Numbered from the stretch's first letter, positions 33,367-44,800 are shown. The stretch is 64,000 nt of DNA from Proteles cristata cristata (GCA_017311185.1 JAESUZ010000429.1:62001-126000); one strand, 5' to 3'. The notes: a model not told the origin generated them from the sequence alone. Numbers and translations are program-made.

Positions 33367-34360
33367 TAGATATATTTAGATATAAGTATGCTTAAGTTCC
33401 AAATATTAGAGTAACAATTAGAAATAATTTAAAAATATCTGGAGATGTCCCTGGAATTAAGATGTGTTTACATTTGGTTTGAAAAAAAGATTGAAAACAA
33501 TGGCAAAATTTGAGGTTTCAACTTTTAAAACCTAATTTTTTGTCAGTTTGACTTGATTTTGAGTTCTAAGGTATGGCCTTTATATTAGTGCCCAGATCTC
33601 ACCAAATAAGGTGAAAACAGTAGAAATTCTCATACACTCTGTTTTAAAAATCCCTTCTTATCAGACTTTTAAAAATGAAGAAAAAGTTTTACCACACATT
33701 TTCAGACAGCTTCACTGGTGTTCATTTCCATATTACATGTGCTTTGCTTAAATTTTGTTGATCTGGAATAGATGGTGACAATTTACTGAACTGTTCATAT
33801 TTTAGTTATCTTTGCTGGGTCTGTATCATCTGCTTCATCTGTCCATTTCTGAGAGAGTATTTTAGACTTATGGAATTTGTGAATTCAGTTTCTGTTTTAA
33901 CAATGCTCCTGCTTAATTTTTACATGTCATTCTAAGCACCTCTATTTTGATTGTTCTCAGACTATTATCTTAAGTTAATTTTTGTGGATACTTTTTTCAG
34001 TGTTATATTTCTTCCTGTATTTTGGAGTTTGGGAGTAAGCACATTCTTATTTTAATGGGGAGGCTTTAGACTTAGCTCTTTACTTTCTCTCCTTCATAGT
34101 AATCACACAATTGGAAAGGAAAGGACAAATATCAACAGGTCGTAATGTCCCCATTAAGTTTCAGCTAGACTAAATAGCATATCAAGAAGGGTAAGTGAGA
34201 AAGTGGGTGAATATTGAGAATGGATAAGCTGGTTTTGATATAGAACTAGTTATGTAGGGGCTATGTGGACAATAAGACAGAAATGTCCTAGAGCCATAGC
34301 ACTGAGAATCTTCAATTCAAGACTGGATAGTATGTATTTCATCATGCATTCCCAGGAGTC

Positions 34361-34640
34361 AGCCAAATCTTCTGTTGCCTGTTTTTCCATGGCCTGTGAG
34401 CTAATACGCTTTTACTTTTTTAAGTAATTGAAAAGAAATTTTTTAAGAATATTTTGTGACAGGGAATTTATATTAAATTAAAATTCCAGTGTCCATAATC
34501 AAGGGTTTATTGGCACAGAGCCACCCTCCTTTGTTTCTGCATTGTGTCTGGTCTCTCATGCCACATCAGGGTACCTGAGTAGATGCCAGAGACTGTGTGG
34601 GGGAGAAAACTACTGGTCCTGTGCCCTGTGCTAGACCATG
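34361..34640 (+). mobile_element. hAT-type DNA transposon remnant
   Basis: 'GCCAAATCTTCTGTTGCCTG', 'GGCCTGTGAGCTAATACGC', 'AAGAATATTTTGTGACAGGG', 'CCAGTGTCCATAATCAAGGG' and 'TTATTGGCACAGAGCCACC' match, in order, a widespread mammalian nonautonomous hAT element. Its ends are the CAGGGGTCGGCAAACT-type inverted repeats. No transposase coding. The subfamily name was not assigned. A related end piece occurs at 62379-62440. Confidence 0.75.
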
Positions 34641-34768
34641 TGGTCAGTAAATGTCATTTCCCGGGTTTGAGTTCTGTTTTTCACTATAATTGGGACTAAG
34701 TCATCATGACCTGTGATTTTCATTTCTTAATAATAGAATATGGGCATCATTTTCTGAACTTCATTTTT

Positions 34769-34978
34769 TAAATTTATTCACTTCTGAGAGAGGGACAGAT
34801 AGAGAGAGAGCACATGGGGGAGGGGCAGACAGGGAGAAGGAGAAAGAGAGAGAACCCAAGCAAGTTCGGTGCTGTCAACACAGACAGCGACATGAGGCTG
34901 TCCCACCAACCCTGAGATCATGACTTGAGCTGAAATCAAGAGCCCAATGCTTAACCGACTGAGCCACCCCGGCACCCC
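34769..34978 (-). mobile_element. SINEC copy, 'GAACCCAAG' variant
   Basis: Minus-strand SINE of the variant with GAGAGAACCCAAGCAAG. Flanked by a 15-bp duplication with two mismatches, CTGAACTTCATTTTT (34754-34768) and CTGAATTTCATTCTT (34979-34993). Confidence 0.93.
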
Positions 34979-35399
34979 CTGAATTTCATTCTTAAATTGT
35001 TGTTTTAACTGCTTGTTACTGTTTGTTACATGGAAGATCTTAAATGCCAAAATCCCAAGGCTAAGGATTTATGTCATTATCTTCTCAGAAAATTGCCTCT
35101 GATGGATCTTCAAATATATGTTCATGATGTGCCTGCAGCATCGAGCTGCCACAATTTCATTTTTATTATTATTCCACATTATCTTAGTGTATAGAAGGGT
35201 TAGCATTTCTTTAATTTGGCAGTGTTATCAAAAGGTAGTTTGATTTTACAGTTTCTCAACCTTCCAGAAAGAAAAAACAAACCCATAATTTTTTTGTTTC
35301 TGCACAGCACTTACTATGCATTATATTTATTTATTTCCATGTGTTTGGTGAAGACTTATTATCGCCAAATCTCCATCCTCCCTTTTCTTACAGTACTGT

Positions 35400-35770
35400 A
35401 ACCCCCAAGTCTTAGCTGGACAGACCAAAGACTACACATCTCAGCCTCTTTTGCAGCTGGATGCTGCCGTACCAGGTACAGCCAATGGAATGTAACTGGA
35501 AGTTGTATGTGCAACCCCCAGGACATATCCTTAAAGGAGAGGGCCTTCTTCTATGAGTGTGTGCGTCCTACTGCCTCTGGGATTGTGAAGTCATGGCTGC
35601 AGCCCCAGCAGCCATCTTACACCATCTTATACCTTTGGAAATAAAACCCATGTTGAAGCAACAAGACACAGATCCTAGGTTTCTTATAATGTCATATTTC
35701 TTGCCAGTTAGAGACTGACTACCTCTAAGATTTGACCATAAGAGAGAAATAAATTCTTATGTTGTTTAAA
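35400..35770 (+). mobile_element. ancient LTR-like interspersed repeat
   Basis: 'ACTACACATCTCAGCCTCTT', 'AGCCAATGGAATGTAACTGG', 'CAGCCCCAGCAGCCATCTTA' and 'AGAGAGAAATAAATTCTTAT' follow a familiar old mammalian repeat pattern that ends in an AATAAA signal, as LTRs do. Family not assigned. Confidence 0.5.
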
Positions 35771-35895
35771 GTGCTTTTACTTTCAGTTTTACTATTGCTG
35801 CTTTCCTCCCTGTGGGTGAGCCTCCCACTCTGCTACAGTTTCAGCCCTTGCTTGTTCCCTTCTAACATATGCATACTAACAAATGCATCCTATAG

Positions 35896-36105
35896 GTTTT
35901 TTTTTTAATTTTTTTAATGTTTACTTATTCTAAAAAGAGAGAAAAACAGAGAGACAGAGTGTGAGTGGAAGACACAGAATACAAAGCAAGCTCCAGGCTC
36001 TGAACTGTCAGCACAGAGTCCAATGTGGTACTCAAACCCACAAACCTCAAGTTCATGACCTGAGTGCAAGATGGATGCTCAACCAACTGACCCACCCAGA
36101 CACCC
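35896..36105 (-). mobile_element. SINEC copy, first of three in a row
   Basis: Minus-strand SINE, moderately diverged. Flanked by CATCCTATAG at 35886-35895 and 36106-36115 (perfect 10 bp). It starts a run of three same-orientation SINEs. Confidence 0.94.
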
Positions 36106-36176
36106 CATCCTATAGTTCTTTTTAATCACTCAGTGTACATTTCCTATTCTTCAGAAAATGCTACCCTAATTATACT

Positions 36177-36398
36177 TCTTTTTTTAATGTTTTTTATTTA
36201 TTTCTGAGAGAGAGAAAGAGAGACAGCATGAGCAGAGGAGAGTCAGAGAGAGAGGGAGATACAGAATCTGAAACAGGATCCAGGCTCTGAGCTAGCTGTT
36301 AGCACAGAACCCGACATGGGGCTCGAACCTATGAACCATGAGATTATGACCTGAGCCAAAGTCAGACACTTAACTGACTGAGCCACCCAGGTGCCCCG
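36177..36398 (-). mobile_element. SINEC copy, second of three in a row
   Basis: Minus-strand SINE with linker 'GAGCTAGCTGTTAGCACAG'. Flanked by a perfect TAATTATACT at 36167-36176 and 36399-36408. Only a few bases separate it from the next SINE. Confidence 0.94.
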
Positions 36399-36414
36399 TA
36401 ATTATACTATTTTT

Positions 36415-36641
36415 TTAAAAATATTTTTTAAATTTATTTCTAGGAGAGAGAGAGAGAGAAGGAGAGAGACAGTGTTAGCAGGGGAGGGTCAGAGAGAAGG
36501 AGACACAGACTCTGAAAGAGGCTCCAGGCTCTGAGCTGGCAGTCAGCACAGAGCCCGACGCGAGGCTCGAACCCATGAACCGCGAGATCATGACCTAAGT
36601 GAAAGTCGGATGCTTAACCAACTAAGCCACCCAGGCGCCCC
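36415..36641 (-). mobile_element. young-type SINEC copy, third of three in a row
   Basis: Well preserved minus-strand SINE with extended linker 'GAGCTGGCAGTCAGCACAG' and CpG-rich B-box side (GAGGCTCGAACCCATGAACC, then GCGAGATC). Flanked by ACTATTTTT at 36406-36414 and 36642-36650. Its left duplication overlaps the right duplication of the neighbouring SINE. Confidence 0.95.
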
Positions 36642-36650
36642 ACTATTTTT

Positions 36651-37739
36651 AACTTAACTGTTTTACATAGGCTGACTCCAGTCTCTAAGTTCCAGGGTGA
36701 GCACATGACTTGAACCTAATGAGTCAGAACGCTCCATCTCTTGGGATAGGATGATTGTGTCATGGATGGTTACACAATGTCAACTAGAATAATTCACATT
36801 CTCAGGTTTTCTGCAGAACCTTTAAGGAAGGAAAGTCTCTCTTTCCTGTATAACTGCTCAATTACGAGAAGGGGAATCCAGAAGTAGCTAACACTCAACA
36901 GCACAGCAAAGGGGAATAACAACAACAACAACAACAACAACAACAAAAAGTCAATACAGAGGAAACCCAGAGAAAACAGGGATAGCACTGAGAAAGAAGC
37001 AGATTATACTATCACAAAAGCCTCTGCATCTGGATATACTCAGGCTTGAAACTAAATATTCTTTGACTTTAATCCCTTGAGGGATTGTGTATTTTCCTAT
37101 TCTATCCCTTTCTCACTTTTAAGCAAGTTGGATTTATCATTTGGAAATGAAAATTCTCAAGTAATCTCTTCCTTGTTTATTAGACACTCACAAAAGCTGT
37201 AACATGTATTATTTTAATTTTTCATAACTCCCCCATGACTTTGTGAATCTTACTAAGTTTTGTTTTCCCTACAATGCTGAGCACTGTGTTCCGAAGAGAG
37301 CTGTGCCTAACAAGTGTTTATAGAATTAAACTGATATAAAAGACCAGACATGATTGACTATTATATGACATCTCAGTAATTGCATCCAAGCAAGATTAAA
37401 AACTTGGACAACAAAATGCCTATTGTCTTCAATATCTTTCAGTGAATGAGGCTTCCATTGCTCAGTGTTTTCTGAGAGCTACTGGTTTGCAATTGTCTTC
37501 AGAGTCAGTGCCATTTTGTTACCATACTTTTAACTGATAAATGTTGGTCCATGAAACATGATATAATTTCTGGAAACAGCCAACATGTGGTTGGAATTAG
37601 GTCTGTTAATCAGGGGGGAAAAAAGCTAACGTGTGGAGGATGGTCGTTGTGGAAGTGAGAAACAACAACGCCTTCCATTCTGAGTGCCTATGATGGCCAA
37701 GTCTTTGGCCAAACACTGCATGAACAGTCAGCTCTGGTA
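36651..37739. other. unclassified sequence with CAA repeat
   Basis: Holds an (AAC)n microsatellite at 36918-36945. No gene. A short piece near 37,270-37,325 weakly resembles an L2 end. Confidence 0.45.
36918..36945. repeat. (AAC)n microsatellite
   Basis: About nine AAC units ending in AAAAAG. Read on the minus strand it gives a run of leucine codons in a chance 64-codon frame. Confidence 0.95.
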
Positions 37740-37890
37740 TTAGTTGAGTATATGCTTTGACCCAGTCATGGTACTACATACTTTACATGCATTTCCTTAT
37801 TTAATTCTTATATGCACTTGCATGAAATATTATTCCAGATTATAGACTGAGAAATTAATAAATTGCATGAAACATGTAAAGTCAGTAAGG
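37740..37890 (-). mobile_element. MIR-like remnant
   Basis: 'TACTACATACTTTACATGCA', 'TTTCCTTATTTAATTCTTAT' and 'GAGAAATTAATAAATTGCAT' resemble the complement of a MIR. Strongly diverged. Confidence 0.5.
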
Positions 37891-39264
37891 CATGTCAATT
37901 AAGGTGCAACTCACATGGCCAAGCATAAATGAAGGTTTAGCAGAGAAGACTCTGAGCAAAGAGTCGGCACAATGCACCCATTCAGTGAACTCTGCTAAAT
38001 ACAGCTCACTGCTACACACACCTGCATTTCCTGTCAAAACAGTATTATTTCCACCCGCGGACACTCAGTGCTCCTTGGGGTCTTATGGTCCAATAAAGAT
38101 CAGTACTTAGGCATGACTGGATATACCATGGAAAGTTCTCCCAGAGGCTCCACACTCTGAACTCCACTACTTAATACGTTTATTGAGATTATGGAAGGAA
38201 GTCATCTGGCTAGTACAGTAGCAACAGAAGCTGTCTGTTTACAAGAAATATCCTTTCTGGGAAAAGGGAATATTCAAAGTCTAGATGTCAGTGACAGGGA
38301 TTTTCTCTGCTGGCCCTACTATGATTTAGTGACTCTGTAGTCTGTTGGCTCGCCCAGTTCCTGCTGTGAGCTAACTCAGGCTACACCATGTGGTGGGTGA
38401 GATGGGGAGGCACTAGCATCATTCAGCAAATCTGTGATTTGACTTTTTCTCTATAAGTATATACCTTCTTGAAGTGACTACATTATTTGAATAATTTGGG
38501 GGGGGTTTGGCTCATGATTTCATAGTGTTCATTTTTCTATGATTACTGCATACAGAACATTATAGGTGTGCTTCCAAAGGTAACAGATTCAGTTTTCCTT
38601 TGAAAATGCATGAGAGAGAGAGAGAGCCAGAGTGTATACAACACAGGAATCTCCATTTCTTGTCTGTTTGAAAGAAAGTCTCCCATCAATTTCAGCTGAG
38701 AGAATGAGCACATATCTCATGGCTATCCTGCACATCGATGGTGATAATCAGTACTGAAAACATCCCAGGGTAAAAAAAAAAAAAAAAAAAAAAAGACACA
38801 GGTTCTCTGATAGTATCGTATTTTCTTTATTTGTGTCTCTGAAACTAATCCAGAAACTGGAATAGAGGCAGTAAGTCATGAGGCTTGATGGATACACATG
38901 CTCTTGTCTGCAAAGAGAAGTGGATGCTGTTATTTAAAAGAACATCTAGCACTATAGGCAGGAGGCTTTCATTTCACCTGCTGCTTCTGTACCACTCAAT
39001 GAAATCACTTTCCTGGTGGTGACTTAGAGCAGGTCTCTGTCATGCTCTGTAACTCTGTGTGCCTGCCTGTTGAGGAAGCAGCTGGAAATTTTCTGTGCTT
39101 GCAGCATGCAAAAGACAGCCCTGTGGTGGTGCCATTGAGAAAAGGATGGGACAGCCTGCTTCCACCTTTCCCTGGGGACCACAGAAAACAGTTCCAGGGC
39201 ACTGTGAGGGAGGGTGGAAGCAGATAGTCAGGATGAGGGAGGTCAAATGTGATATGCTAACAGG
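37891..39264. other. unclassified sequence with A tract
   Basis: No recognised repeat or gene. A 23-nt A run at 38772-38794 has no SINE, L1 or retrogene upstream of it and no flanking duplication. A G tract (about 8 nt) lies near 38500. Confidence 0.4.
38772..38794 (+). repeat. (A)23 homopolymer
   Basis: Isolated poly(A) run. The origin is not apparent: upstream sequence is not a recognised retroelement. Confidence 0.95.
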
Positions 39265-39400
39265 CACAAATGCTCTTGCCCTTTGGCAAGATGTTTAATC
39301 TTTTCCTGCCTCATTTCTTTATTTGTAAACTTAGTATATAGTAACACTGATACCATAGAATTGTTGGAGAGATTAAATGACTTTCTACAGTTTTTCTACA
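39265..39400 (+). mobile_element. MIR remnant
   Basis: 'TGCCCTTTGGCAAGATGTTT', 'CCTGCCTCATTTCTTTATTT' and 'GGAGAGATTAAATGACTTTC' match MIR in sense orientation. Confidence 0.65.
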
Positions 39401-39569
39401 GGCTCTCTATGTGTGCTCATGATATCAGCAATCACATGTTAGCTGGGATGATAATAGAGACAGGGGCAAAGGTTTTTATTAAGGACAGACATAGAAGGGG
39501 ATGGGCATTTTGAAGGCAAACTGCCTAACAGAAATTTGTGATAGTCCTCCTTTAAAATGTGATAACTAT

Positions 39570-39745
39570 AGCAATACTATTTACTGACTTTTCACTCCAT
39601 AAAGCAGTCAGACAGTCATGCATTATCCCACATATGGCTGAGGAGTATGGGCCTCACAATGGAAAATGCAGCCTCCATGGCCCACAAAGCTTATTAGTGG
39701 TAGAGTCAGAATGGAATTTCAGATGATGTGACCGTGAGCATGAAT
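39570..39745 (-). mobile_element. MIR-like remnant
   Basis: 'GCATTATCCCACATATGGCT', 'CACAAAGCTTATTAGTGGTA' and 'GAGTCAGAATGGAATTTCAG' resemble the complement of MIR. Diverged. Confidence 0.5.
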
Positions 39746-39949
39746 TACACAGGACTCAAGACAACATGATACAGGGGCTTGTGTCCTTCATTTTGGGGGT
39801 GAGCGTGGAGTGACAGGGGAAATGCAGGGTCTCCTGGGAAAGGAAAGCTAGGATGAGGCACCAGGTTGGGGGCCCTTCGGAACCTGGGAAAGGCAGAGTC
39901 TGGACACCTCGAGGTGAGAAGACAGCTTCCAGTCCCTGCTTAGTCTCGA

Positions 39950-40190
39950 CAGACGACATGTCACCTCTAAGAAGCCTCTCCTTCCATCGGACCTGGTTTG
40001 GCCACTGCCTGCTTTTCACAGCAGCCCATGGTCCTTCCTGCATCACTTCCATGCACATTTTGGGTCTCCCCACTAGACTTTCAACTCTGAGAAAGCAGGT
40101 GCTTTCATAACTGCACCCTGGGCTGATCCCGGTGCCTGGCCCACAGCAAGGGCCCATGCTTGTAGTTTCTGAATGGAGAGTGAGGGAGGG
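39950..40190 (+). mobile_element. L2 3'-end remnant
   Basis: 'CTCCCCACTAGACTTTCAAC', 'GAGAAAGCAGGTGCTTTCAT' and 'CCCGGTGCCTGGCCCACAGC' follow the 3' end of L2 in order. GC-richer than the surroundings; open frames on both strands are not genes. Confidence 0.68.
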
Positions 40191-41534
40191 GCCACCAGAA
40201 TATCTCTGCAGTCCAGCACTTGTGTGGTCTGTGTGAGTCCTCCAGACTCAGTTAGCTTGATTACAGAATGAGAGGTTCTAATACAAAATAACTGGAGTGG
40301 CCATGGGTGAGCCAGAGGTGAGGGAAGGGGCAGGTGCCTTTCTTCACCTAGAAAACAGCATCAGGTCTTCAGAATTCAGGCTAGAAGGAGGGTAATGATG
40401 GTCAGAAGTCTGGAGATACAGGTTCACCACAACTTTCCCCAAGCTGAGATGCAGGAAACATTCAGAAGCGCTCGGCCTGCAGGCTGCTGAGAAGGGCAGA
40501 AGGCATTTCAGGGAAAGCACTCAGGGCAGGACAGGTCAGGAAGCATAGCACACCAGGAATACACTTCTGCAGGCAGGACCTACCCTCGTCTCTGACAGAG
40601 CCAGTCCCTTGAGGACCCCATGGCTGCAATTCTGGGTCAGCACAGAAACCTGCAGTAGCTGGCCTGCTTTCCCCTCAAGGTAAATGGAAGTTTCCACGTA
40701 CGTTTTATATTTCATCCCTGAGCAAAGATCAGATTTGGAGAACTCACACTGTTCACAACTCACCCAGCTGTGTTCGCTTCCTCAATTTTGCCCTCATTCC
40801 CTCCATAGTATGCTATGTCTTCTTTACCTGACATCCTTTCATTCTCCAATTCAGTTTATACAATTCTTTTTCGTCTTCATTTGTACTGTTGTGTAACTTG
40901 TTCTTATTTTCTTTGAACTATACCTTTTGTTATTTTTATTACTTGATGTTATATTCAAGTTCCTTATGGGTACTTTTGTTCTTCCTGTCCTTCCTACTTC
41001 TTCAAATGTGCTTCAGATTGGCATGCAATATTTGTGCATAGGAAGAATTCCAGATATCATATTAGGTAAGGAATTCAGTGCTTTCTATCATCTGTGTCAA
41101 CGATTTCCCATTTCTAAGAGCTCATAAGGAAAATGGTATTGATGTAAACGGATATAGGTGAATGGAAGAGGTTCCTTGGCCAGAGGTCACTAGCCAGGGC
41201 TCTGGGTATGTTGGTTCCAACTAGCTGGCTTGAGTGCTGAGGGTATCAGTATTTCATCATGTCCCTGATTCATGTGCAAGACCCTTCATGCCTGTGCACA
41301 CGATCTAGAAGCTCTGATTTATGTGAACTGTCAAATAAAAATTGTGCTAAACAGTTGACCAGACAAGGAAGATTTTTTTCAAGACTTTGGCAGGAGGGGA
41401 GAGAGATTAAAATCCACTCCACCAATACAAACTGAAAGAGAGCCTTTGGGCACTGGGGTGAGCTAGTGAAGCCCTGGAGCACATCAGCAGAAATTCGTCA
41501 ATGTGATTAGTCCATCTGTGTTTGCTTAGACCTG
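40191..41534. other. unclassified sequence
   Basis: No repeat or gene recognised. 40,190-40,700 is GC-richer. 41,270-41,530 may be the distal part of the LTR to its right. Confidence 0.4.
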
Positions 41535-41765
41535 CACAACCCCGTCTCTGCCTCCAACTTCACACAGCTTCTCTTTTCCCGTGTCTCTTCTTTGGACATT
41601 TGTCGTTGGGTTTAGAGTATGCCCATGTAATCAGAATAATCTCATCTCTAGGTCTTTAAATTCATTACAGCTACAGAGGGTTCCAAATAAGATCTCAGTC
41701 ACAGGTCCTGGGGGTTGGATTTTCATCATCTCTTGGGGGGACACTGTCCAATCCATATCCTCCCT
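41535..41765 (-). mobile_element. MLT1-type MaLR LTR remnant
   Basis: On the minus strand it begins GGATATGGATTGGACAGTGT, then 'CCCCCAGGACCTGTGACTG' and 'ATCTTATTTGGAACCCTC', then 'ACCTAGAGATGAGATTATTC'. This is the MLT1 LTR pattern (ERVL-MaLR). Only the U3 side is clear. Confidence 0.68.
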
Positions 41766-43801
41766 TGATGTATATATACTACTGACTGTTTCCATGCTGA
41801 ACCCAGGCTGACACACCCTTCCCAATCTTCCTCTGTATAATGATGAAATGAGTGGACAGAAGGTGATCTTAAAGGTTTATCTTAAATAATTGTTTAAATG
41901 CCTTGTGATTAAGGAGAGCACAGGCTTCCCAATTCCTTAATTATTGCTTTCAAACAATCCTACAGCAAGCATCAAAGGGAAGATCATTAGTAATAGTAAG
42001 GAAGCTGCTTTTATTTCCTTCAATAACAACAAAGTAAAGCTCGCTGTACACACAGCACTATAGCACTGGTCACAACAGTTTATAGTGTTTTCCCTTTACT
42101 GTATTTTTCTATGCAAACCATGAAGAGAAAATATAAATAGAAGATATGTTTTCCTTGTCTCTTCAGTTAAGTATTGACATTCTCTCTAAGGAGAGAGATT
42201 TAACAAAGATTGAAACTGATTTAGAAATACCCCTTCTCAACAGTTTCATAAGAAAATAACAAGTCAGTCAGATTTCTCTCCCTCCTGATGTGATTAAATA
42301 TTCCTGATAGATTCCAGTCCATCTTTTATTAAAAGGATATTGAAGAGGTAAGCATGTTTCTTGCTGTCTCATAAAGGCGTCTACCAATAAATTATTTGTG
42401 CTAAAGTGGAAAACACTCAGAAGAATCAATTCTTAATGCAAGAAAAGAATAATTTTGCAACTTGGTGAAAGAATATGACTTTCAAATATTTGGAATTATA
42501 GTCAAAAATTAACTCTAAGGGACCAAACCAAAGATTTCTGTTAGTAACATACAGTAGTCAAGTCCCAACATATGATCAAATCGATACCCTTGCAGGAGCC
42601 AATGCATTTTCTTTTCCATTTAATGTTTCCTTCACCTCACCCATATGTAAAATGAATATTTCCACATACTGATTAAATCAAACCTTGGTTGAAACAGACC
42701 TTCCTTGCCAAGAATATCAGTATTTTTAATGGCAGGTCTATGGAAAAGAGCAGGATTACATCTTTTGACAGGATGCATATACATATATGTGATTTTGTGC
42801 ATTATCTTTTATAGTAACAGTTATTTAAAATATTAGCTGAGGGTGAAGCATAACCATTATTAGTCAAAAGAGATGCAAAAAAACACCTAGTATAATACAT
42901 CTCATTAATGTAAAGATTTTATAGAGGGTCAGCTGGTCATATGATACAATATTCAAAGCCATTGTCATGTTGTTAATTAAGAGTAACTGAGTCATTGCAT
43001 ATTAGATAGAAATTTGAGTAAGAGAATATTTGGGGAAAAGGTGGGTTTTATAAATTCCTTTCGTGTGCCTTCTTATATTTAGAGCTCCCAGTAGGGCTTA
43101 TTTTAATGAATAGATAGGAATAGTCAGTAGCCTGTAACAAATCTAAGAGTATTACTGTCACACTGTTTGTTAGTACACACACAGTTTCAGAAAGGGAATA
43201 GACAGATTTGAGAACAATGTGGGACTGTGTGCTGTCACTGTCCCAGATCACATTTGTGCAGGTCAGTTAATTTTACTCTGTGTCCACGTTAGAACGTGTC
43301 CTTTCAGATGAGCCCTGTGCTCATTGACGACAGGGTGGGAGAGGGTTTGCTGTGGCCACAGGAACCGTTGCCCTGAATTGTCCTCCTCTACTAATGAAAA
43401 CAACACAGAATGAACAGCAGTGTTTGCTTCTTAAATGATGACACATTTTTACAAAAAAAAAATGTTTAAATGTTTGAACACTATTTTTTTCTTTAAAAAA
43501 AGCCTCCCCGACATATGCTTGACAAGATTCTTGATTTTCTCAGTAAATTTTTGTTTTCTGTAAACAAGAAAAGCAAACCAACTATTATGTATATTATCAT
43601 CAGTTTCAATTGGACAAAATCAAACTTGATAATAGTTGATATCATGTATCTAATTGCTGGTAAGAGAGTTTCTCTAAAACACAGAAAGGTTCTTAATTGT
43701 TCTATGCTTTGGAATCATTACTGTTTCTCTGTGTGGAATTCTTTCTAATCTCAGTGCTACCTAGGAATGTGCTCTGGATTCTCCATGGGGTGGGAAATAT
43801 T
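41766..43801. other. long unclassified AT-rich stretch
   Basis: About 2 kb with no recognised repeat or gene. A short TATACATATATG-type segment lies near 42,777. Confidence 0.4.
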
Positions 43802-43832
43802 AAAAGATGGTCTTACCCAAGGAGCGCCTGGG

Positions 43833-43844
43833 TGGCTTAGTCGG
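43833..43844 (+). promoter_or_regulatory. RNA polymerase III A box in SINE
   Basis: TGGCTTAGTCGG fits the tRNA-type A box (TRGYNNANNGG). With the B box 45 bases downstream it forms an apparently intact internal Pol III promoter. Activity is not shown by sequence. Confidence 0.75.
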
Positions 43845-43888
43845 TTAAGCGTCCGACTTTCGCTTAGGTCATGATCTCGCGGTTCGTG

Positions 43889-43898
43889 GGTTCGAGCC
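43889..43898 (+). promoter_or_regulatory. RNA polymerase III B box in SINE
   Basis: GGTTCGAGCC matches the B-box consensus GGTTCRANNC. Paired with the A box at 43833-43844. Confidence 0.8.
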
Positions 43899-44059
43899 CT
43901 GCGTCGGGCTCTGTGCTGACTGCCAGCTCAGAGCCTGGAGCCTCTTTCAGTCTGTGACTCCCTCTCTCTCTGACCCTCCCCTGCTCATGCTGTCTCTCTC
44001 TCTTTCCTAGAAATAAATAAAACATTTAAAAAAAAAAAAAAAAAAGATGGTCTTACCCA

Positions 44060-44429
44060 TTCTGGAAGGATGGATTACTACTTTACCTGACTCTTTAAAA
44101 CAAAAGTGATTCTGTTCAAACAGAAAAACACCTGGGAAGTTTGAAAAGCAACCAAAAAACCCCCTATCTCCTTTTCTACCTGCAGTGTAAATGGACTTTG
44201 CATAAAGAAAATTGACATACAGAGCAGTGTGAATGTTCTCTAACATTGATTTCAGAGTAGCTGGCATTGATTCTGTTTGCAATAATCCCTCATAAGATCC
44301 ACATGATGGGAACAGTAGCAGAAGCAGAGCATGTGTCCCTACAGTGTAAAGGTAACTGGTCACCAACTTATTCTTTAAAAGTTTGGATACGGAGTAGCAT
44401 GTGCACAATCACATGTGTGCACTCGTGGA
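44060..44429. other. unclassified sequence
   Basis: No repeat or gene recognised. Confidence 0.4.
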
Positions 44430-44632
44430 GGAAAGGCCACGTGAGGACGGAGGGAGAAGGGGTCCCATCTGCTAGTGGGGGGACAGGATCCTCACCAGTA
44501 GCGTAATCAGCTAACACCTTGATCTTGGACTTTTCAATGTCCAGAACTAGAAGGAATAAATTTCTCTCATTTCAGCCCCCAGTCTCAGGTCTTCTGTTCT
44601 GTCGGCCCCACTGAGCAATGAGGCACAACAGA
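44430..44632 (+). mobile_element. MLT1-type MaLR LTR remnant
   Basis: 'GGCCACGTGAGGACGGAGGG', 'CACCTTGATCTTGGACTTTT', 'CCAGAACTAGAAGGAATAAA' and the terminal 'CCCCCAGTCTCAGGTCTTCT' match the 3' half of an MLT1 LTR, including its AATAAA signal. The 5' half is missing. Confidence 0.8.
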
Positions 44633-44679
44633 CTGAATGGTGCTTTGGGGTCTGGACGGGATCTGTATTTCCAGGTGAG

Positions 44680-44800
44680 GGTTCCACTCTATAGTCTGAA
44701 TCTGGGCCCAGAATTGTCACCTCCTGGCTCTGTGACACTGAGCAAGTGACTTCAGGTCTCTGGCCCTCATTTTCTGATGTAGAAAATGAGAGATTTCATG
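44680..44800 (+). mobile_element. MIR remnant
   Basis: 'CTCCTGGCTCTGTGACACTG', 'AGCAAGTGACTTCAGGTCTC' and 'CCCTCATTTTCTGATGTAGA' are the MIR core and 3' part, sense orientation; one of the clearer MIRs here. Confidence 0.78.

Larger units (their letters stand above)
31801..34360. other. long AT-rich stretch with simple repeats
   Basis: About 2.5 kb without a recognised interspersed repeat. It contains the homopurine tract at 32999-33083 and the (TA)n at 33332-33362, listed separately. No coding signal. Confidence 0.45.
43820..44041 (+). mobile_element. youngest-looking SINEC copy, perfect 18-bp TSD
   Basis: Full-length plus-strand SINE in an almost consensus state. CpGs are preserved throughout the tRNA-derived head (GAGCGCCTGGGTGGC, GCGTCCGACTTTCGC, TCTCGCGGTTCGTGGG, CCTGCGTCGGGC). 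It has the extended linker CTGACTGCCAGCTCAG and a pure A tail of about 17-18 nt. It is flanked by a perfect 18-bp duplication, AAAAGATGGTCTTACCCA, at 43802-43819 and 44042-44059. It is the best candidate in the window for a recent, possibly polymorphic insertion. Confidence 0.97.
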
